From SG8-30 sp963710135 (GTDB lineage: Bacteria > Pseudomonadota > Gammaproteobacteria > Steroidobacterales > Steroidobacteraceae), in the NCBI GenBank assembly GCA_963710135.1, contig CAVPYY010000010.1, positions 1-64,000 of the forward strand: 64,000 nt of DNA, given 5' to 3'. Shown one piece after another: positions 63,433-64,000 of the stretch. Made by a program: the position numbers and the translations under genes. How positions within the stretch are numbered: the first letter of the stretch is position 1; every line of letters begins with the position of its first letter. The notes beneath the pieces are model-generated. The model did not search any database. It saw only the letters and a list, made by a program, of their open reading frames with translations, and had not been told where the DNA came from.

Positions 63433-64000
63433 TCACGCCTTGCCGAGCAGTGGCCGGCTGCGCGCCGTGTCACCCTGACTCTGCGCCTCGGCCAGCGCCT
63501 CGAAAGCGGTATCGACGAGGTGGCGCATCTCCGTTTCGCTCGGCGGCACCCCGCCCGCCGCGCCCACCGACAGCGTCACATAGCGTCCGTAGCGCGAATG
63601 GGGATGGTGGATGCGCATGTCGCGCACCCGGGCGCTCAACGTCTCCCCGTGCGCGAGCATCTGCGCCTCGTCCATGCCGCCGGTGAGCGCCACGAACGTG
63701 CCGCCCTCCCAGCGCGCCAGCGCGTCGCTCGAGCGCCGGAAGCAGGTGCCGAGCGCGCGGCCGATGCGCTTGAGCAGCGCGTCGCCCGCGGTCTTGCCGA
63801 AAGTGTCGTTGTAACCGCCGAGGTCGTCGACATCCGCGGCGAACAGGACCAGCCCCGAGCGGTCGCGCCGCGCCAGCCCGAAGTCGTGCGCCAGCAGTTC
63901 CTCGAACGTCGCACGCGACTTCAGCCCGGTGAGCGCGTCGTCGCGATGCAGCAGGCCCGGCGCCATCGAGCGGTGCTGGCCCGCGGCCCGCGCATCGGCC
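63433..64000 (-). CDS. GGDEF-domain protein with degenerate active site (5' end outside window)
   Basis: The frame stays open to the window edge, so the N-terminus (possibly a receiver or sensor domain) is missing. 'HRDDALTGLKSRATFEELLA' is the usual entry to GGDEF domains, then 'VLFAADVDDLGGYNDTFGKT' and 'AGDALLKRIGRALGTCF'. The active-site loop reads 'ALARWEGGTFVALTGG' where R-x-GGDEF is expected, so diguanylate cyclase activity is doubtful; it may act as an effector or scaffold. 'MRIHHPHSRYGRYVTLSVGA' is the late strand. Confidence 0.82.
   Translation of the reverse strand, partial: ADARAAGQHRSMAPGLLHRDDALTGLKSRATFEELLAHDFGLARRDRSGLVLFAADVDDLGGYNDTFGKTAGDALLKRIGRALGTCFRRSSDALARWEGGTFVALTGGMDEAQMLAHGETLSARVRDMRIHHPHSRYGRYVTLSVGAAGGVPPSETEMRHLVDTAFEALAEAQSQGDTARSRPLLGKA

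Overview
The window is a GC-rich (roughly two-thirds G+C by eye) stretch of chromosome from a gammaproteobacterium. Gene order supports this: clpS-clpA-infA-aat beside trxB-ftsK-lolA-rarA-serS, rluC divergent from rne, and lolCED-comEC-exbB-exbD-msbA-lpxK-Trm112-kdsB. The type II secretion genes, the lexA-imuA-imuB-dnaE2 cassette and the Lol and LPS genes indicate a diderm, most likely near the Xanthomonadales/Nevskiales/Steroidobacterales. That placement is inferred from synteny; no search was run.

Layout. 1-1.2 kb is broken: the start of a serine protease with several frame breaks, an isolated AAA-ATPase N-terminus, and a signal-peptide protein whose 3' part is doubtful. 1.3-8.2 kb holds small envelope and stress genes, three tRNA genes (Arg-CCT, Ala-CGC, Ser-TGA), a histone-like protein and a BLUF photoreceptor. 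8.3-22.3 kb is cell wall, translation, lipoprotein trafficking, chromosome segregation and proteolysis. 22.6-28.3 kb is gspCDEF of a type II secretion system. 28.8-34.9 kb is the SOS mutagenesis operon lexA-imuA-imuB-dnaE2 behind two LexA boxes. 35-43.9 kb holds an FAD oxidoreductase, an Lpp-like lipoprotein facing an L,D-transpeptidase, fabH, rpmF-yceD, maf, an S9 peptidase and rluC. 44-47.3 kb is rne with a long structured leader. 47.3-58.8 kb is an envelope-biogenesis block: lolCED, comEC, exbBD, msbA, lpxK, kdsB. 59-64 kb holds mfd, an AlkA-like glycosylase and a GGDEF protein cut by the window edge.

DNA repair and mutagenesis are well represented: lexA/imuAB/dnaE2, mfd, rarA, alkA-like. 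So is the outer-membrane supply line: lolA, lolCDE, msbA, lpxK, kdsB, the Lpp-like protein and the L,D-transpeptidase.

The sequence carries about 13 single-base frame breaks in genes that are otherwise full length, several of them essential. I read these as sequencing or consensus errors, and each affected gene is annotated over its full extent. I found no convincing undescribed multi-gene system. The least explained signals are short repeats: degenerate 7-bp arrays at convergent gene ends, a GGGGAC...GTCCCC palindromic element family (one copy lies in-frame inside imuA), and a 23-bp inverted copy of part of tRNA-Ser.
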